A DNA stretch of 7,471 nucleotides from an uncultured Clostridia bacterium (lineage in GTDB: Bacteria > Bacillota > Clostridia > TANB77 > CAG-508): assembly GCA_947589135.1 (NCBI GenBank), contig CANPZT010000065.1, positions 1 through 7,471 of the forward strand. Direction: 5' to 3'. Made by a program: the position numbers and the translations under genes. Position 1 is the first letter of the stretch. The number at the start of each line of letters is the position of its first letter. Under the pieces are notes generated by a model. It ran no database searches, was not told the DNA's origin, and worked only from the letters and a program-made list of their open reading frames with translations. Positions 6,477 through 7,471 of the stretch are shown one piece after another.

Positions 6477-6671
6477 ATGAAGGAAGAATTAAGGCATGTA
6501 ATGGCAGAAAGAGTACCAGAGGTTGGAATCCATTGTATAGGAAAAGAAACAAACCAAAATGGACTTACCGATCCAATAGTTACAGATCTGGTAGAAAAAG
6601 TAAAAGAAGTGATGCCGAAAAAGTATCTGATAACTACTGAAGGTGGTCAATACTTAGTGAATGTTATTTGA
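6477..6671 (+). CDS. Small uncharacterised 64-aa protein
   Basis: 64 aa, starting at ATG with an excellent RBS (AAAGGAGG at 6461-6468, 8-nt spacer), which picks this frame over the overlapping 6404-6640 frame. That frame is very basic, starts 8 bases from the predicted transcription start, has no RBS and looks like a shadow. The protein has no membrane helix or signal. It contains an amphipathic N-terminal helix (MKEELRHVMAERV), a conserved-looking GIHCIGKETNQNGLTD segment with one Cys, a charged helix (VTDLVEKVKEVMPKKY) and a final beta pair (LITTEGGQYLVNVI). It is cytosolic, probably a compact alpha/beta fold. Base composition is less AT-rich than that of its neighbours. With its own promoter and terminator it is monocistronic. 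I do not recognise a family and assign no function. Confidence 0.8.
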   Translation: MKEELRHVMAERVPEVGIHCIGKETNQNGLTDPIVTDLVEKVKEVMPKKYLITTEGGQYLVNVI

Positions 6672-6694
6672 TTTCCTTCAATCAATTGCAAAAT

Positions 6695-6728
6695 AGGTAG
6701 CAGAATTTATAGTCTGCTGCCTGTTTTT
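6695..6728 (+). terminator. Rho-independent terminator of the 64-aa gene
   Basis: Stem AGGTAGCAGA / TCTGCTGCCT, 10 bp with one T-G pair, loop of 8, then GTTTTT. It begins 24 bp after the stop codon at 6671. Confidence 0.9.
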
Positions 6729-6751
6729 ATATATGTAAAAATTATTAAGTA

Positions 6752-6780
6752 TAGACAACAAATATAAAATATGATATTAT
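6752..6780 (+). promoter_or_regulatory. Promoter of the tRNA-Gln locus
   Basis: TAGACA (6752-6757), 17-bp spacer, TATTAT (6775-6780) with TGA before it (extended -10). An overlapping TATAAT lies at 6778-6783. The start near 6787 is about 20 nt before the first tRNA-like sequence. Confidence 0.6.
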
Positions 6781-6806
6781 AATCTTGAATTGTAGAAATT
6801 TTATAT

Positions 6807-6875
6807 TGGGGTATCGCCAAGCGGTAAGGCATCGGACTCTGACTCTTGTCGTTATACCTCGAATAATAAATTTTG
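6807..6875 (+). pseudogene. Degenerate tRNA-Gln(CTG), 3' half decayed
   Basis: The 5' half is intact: acceptor strand TGGGGTA (6807-6813), D stem GCC/GGC with loop AAGCGGTAA, and an anticodon loop CTCTGAC (6837-6843) with anticodon CTG. Beyond it the anticodon 3' stem reads TCTTG instead of TCCGA. A remnant TCGAAT (6859-6864) marks the old T loop, and no TACCCCA acceptor strand follows. The copy cannot fold as a tRNA. The right boundary is approximate. Confidence 0.75.
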
Positions 6876-6898
6876 TAATACTTGCAATATAAGGTTTT

Positions 6899-6933
6899 GA
6901 TGTTCTATAATAATTAAAAAATCGTAGAACATC
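6899..6933. repeat. Inverted repeat between the two tRNA-Gln copies
   Basis: GATGTTCTA (6899-6907) and TAGAACATC (6925-6933) are perfect 9-bp arms around a 17-nt AT-rich loop with no T-run after it. The left arm overlaps a possible -10 TATAAT (6906-6911) that has TTGCAA 18 bp upstream (6882-6887), so a second promoter for the intact tRNA is conceivable. Confidence 0.55.
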
Positions 6934-6954
6934 TAACCAAATATCTAACCAATT
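6931..6954. repeat. Two tandem 12-nt repeats
   Basis: ATCTAACCAAAT (6931-6942) is followed at once by ATCTAACCAATT (6943-6954), sharing ATCTAACCAA. Short direct repeats near an integration site can be recombinase arm sites, but no function can be shown here. Confidence 0.5.
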
Positions 6955-6972
6955 AAATATCTATAAAAATAT

Positions 6973-7047
6973 TGGGGTGTAGCCAAGCGGTAAGGCAGAT
7001 GGCTCTGACCCATCGATGCGTAAGTTCGAATCTTACCACCCCAACCA
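6973..7047 (+). tRNA. tRNA-Gln(CTG) with encoded CCA
   Basis: A complete cloverleaf. The acceptor TGGGGTG (6973-6979) pairs with CACCCCA (7037-7043), discriminator A at 7044, and CCA encoded at 7045-7047. D stem GCC/GGC has loop AAGCGGTAA. The anticodon stem GATGG/CCATC carries loop CTCTGAC with anticodon CTG (7005-7007). The T stem GTAAG/CTTAC has loop TTCGAAT. It reads Gln CAG codons. Its 3' end is the probable integration target of the adjacent recombinase. Confidence 0.96.
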
Positions 7048-7052
7048 GTATC
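7003..7052. other. Probable attachment site region (att) at the tRNA-Gln 3' end
   Basis: Integrases of this type commonly recombine within the anticodon- to 3'-end half of a tRNA and restore it. The intact tRNA with int immediately beyond fits one element end. The precise core cannot be set without the other end, which is outside the window. Confidence 0.5.
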
Positions 7053-7471
7053 TTAGTCTGTAAATGTAAGTACATTTGATAATACATTTGCAGATTTATT
7101 TTTTGTATCTTTTTCTAAATGGGCATAAATATTAGCAGTAGTAGAATAAGTAGAATGACCTAACCAATCTTGAATTTCTTTCATAGGTATTCCTTTAGCA
7201 AGTAAAAGACTCGCACAAGAATGCCTTAAATCGTGAAATCTTATTTTTTTCAAAATATCTTTATTTTTATCCATTATTAAAGTGAAATGGTCTGTTACAT
7301 ACTCTGGTCTAAATAATTTGCCCATAGAATCTACACAGATATAATCTAAATATTTTTTATTATAACTATTTCCACATAATTTCTTATTTTCATCAATTTG
7401 TTTTTTGTGTTCTTGTAAAACAACAATAATATCATCTACTAATGGCAAAGTCCTATAACTAGATTGATTTT
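7053..7471 (-). CDS. Tyrosine recombinase/integrase, C-terminal part (start outside window)
   Basis: The frame is open from the right edge and stops with TAA at 7055-7053; 138 complete residues are seen, with the N-terminal arm and core-binding domains missing. The visible catalytic domain starts with SSYRTLPL, the usual strand after the first catalytic Arg, which lies outside. It then has HDLRHSCASLLLAKG (H-x-x-R box), GIPMKEIQDWLGHS (second His) and the nucleophile Tyr in TTANIYAHL. All retained catalytic positions are intact. It resembles integrases of Firmicutes phages and conjugative elements. A TTG at 7448 is internal and not a credible start. The gene ends 5 bp from the CCA of the intact tRNA-Gln, convergent with it, so it probably marks the left end of an integrated element. 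Confidence 0.92.
   Translation of the reverse strand, partial: NQSSYRTLPLVDDIIVVLQEHKKQIDENKKLCGNSYNKKYLDYICVDSMGKLFRPEYVTDHFTLIMDKNKDILKKIRFHDLRHSCASLLLAKGIPMKEIQDWLGHSTYSTTANIYAHLEKDTKNKSANVLSNVLTFTD

Noticed and set aside
6404..6640. Overlapping 78-aa open frame on the + strand
   Set aside because: It has no RBS, begins almost at the predicted transcription start, is extremely basic and low in hydrophobics, and overlaps a frame with an ideal RBS.
6840..7008. Intron interrupting a tRNA at the anticodon loop
   Set aside because: The spacing is too short for a group I intron and the downstream copy has its own complete 5' half.
1..7471. CRISPR arrays, rRNA genes, complete insertion sequences
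   Set aside because: No regularly spaced repeats, rRNA-like sequence or transposase with terminal repeats is visible.

Overview
The window is very AT-rich, uses A/T-ending codons (ATA, AGA, GGA, GAA) throughout, carries AAGGAGG-type ribosome binding sites, and encodes the sporulation peptidase SpoIVB. This points to a low-GC, spore-forming-lineage member of the Firmicutes/Bacillota, most likely class Clostridia. Nothing in the sequence fixes genus or species.

Left part (1-4269), all on the + strand: the 3' end of one gene followed by five complete genes. Four short proteins (143, 146, 223 and 176 aa) and one longer protein (543 aa) each have a single N-terminal membrane helix with nearly all of the rest predicted outside. 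Three begin with a Met-Glu-Asn or Met-Gly-Asp stub directly followed by the helix, as in type IV pilins and Flp-like pilins. Two share a short motif after the helix. I read this as an uncharacterised multi-subunit surface or pilus-like system whose ATPase and platform genes, if any, lie outside the window. No canonical prepilin peptidase site is visible, so this is inference.

Middle part (4386-6334): spoIVB with PDZ and S55 peptidase domains and the expected His/Asp/Ser residues, broken by one extra base near the 3' end. It is followed by a sigma-A-type promoter, a possible LexA-like box, and a YgjP-type (DUF45) metallopeptidase-like protein whose HExxH motif reads HQxxH. The gene usually expected after spoIVB, spo0A, is absent.

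Right part (6367-7471): a self-contained transcription unit for a 64-aa protein, with an extended -10 promoter, structured leader, strong RBS and terminator. Next come a tRNA promoter, a tRNA-Gln(CTG) copy whose 3' half has decayed, an AT-rich spacer with small repeats, and an intact tRNA-Gln(CTG) with encoded CCA. A tyrosine recombinase gene on the - strand stops 5 bp after that CCA. This is the classic arrangement of an integrative element inserted at a tRNA 3' end, with the element extending to the right beyond the window.
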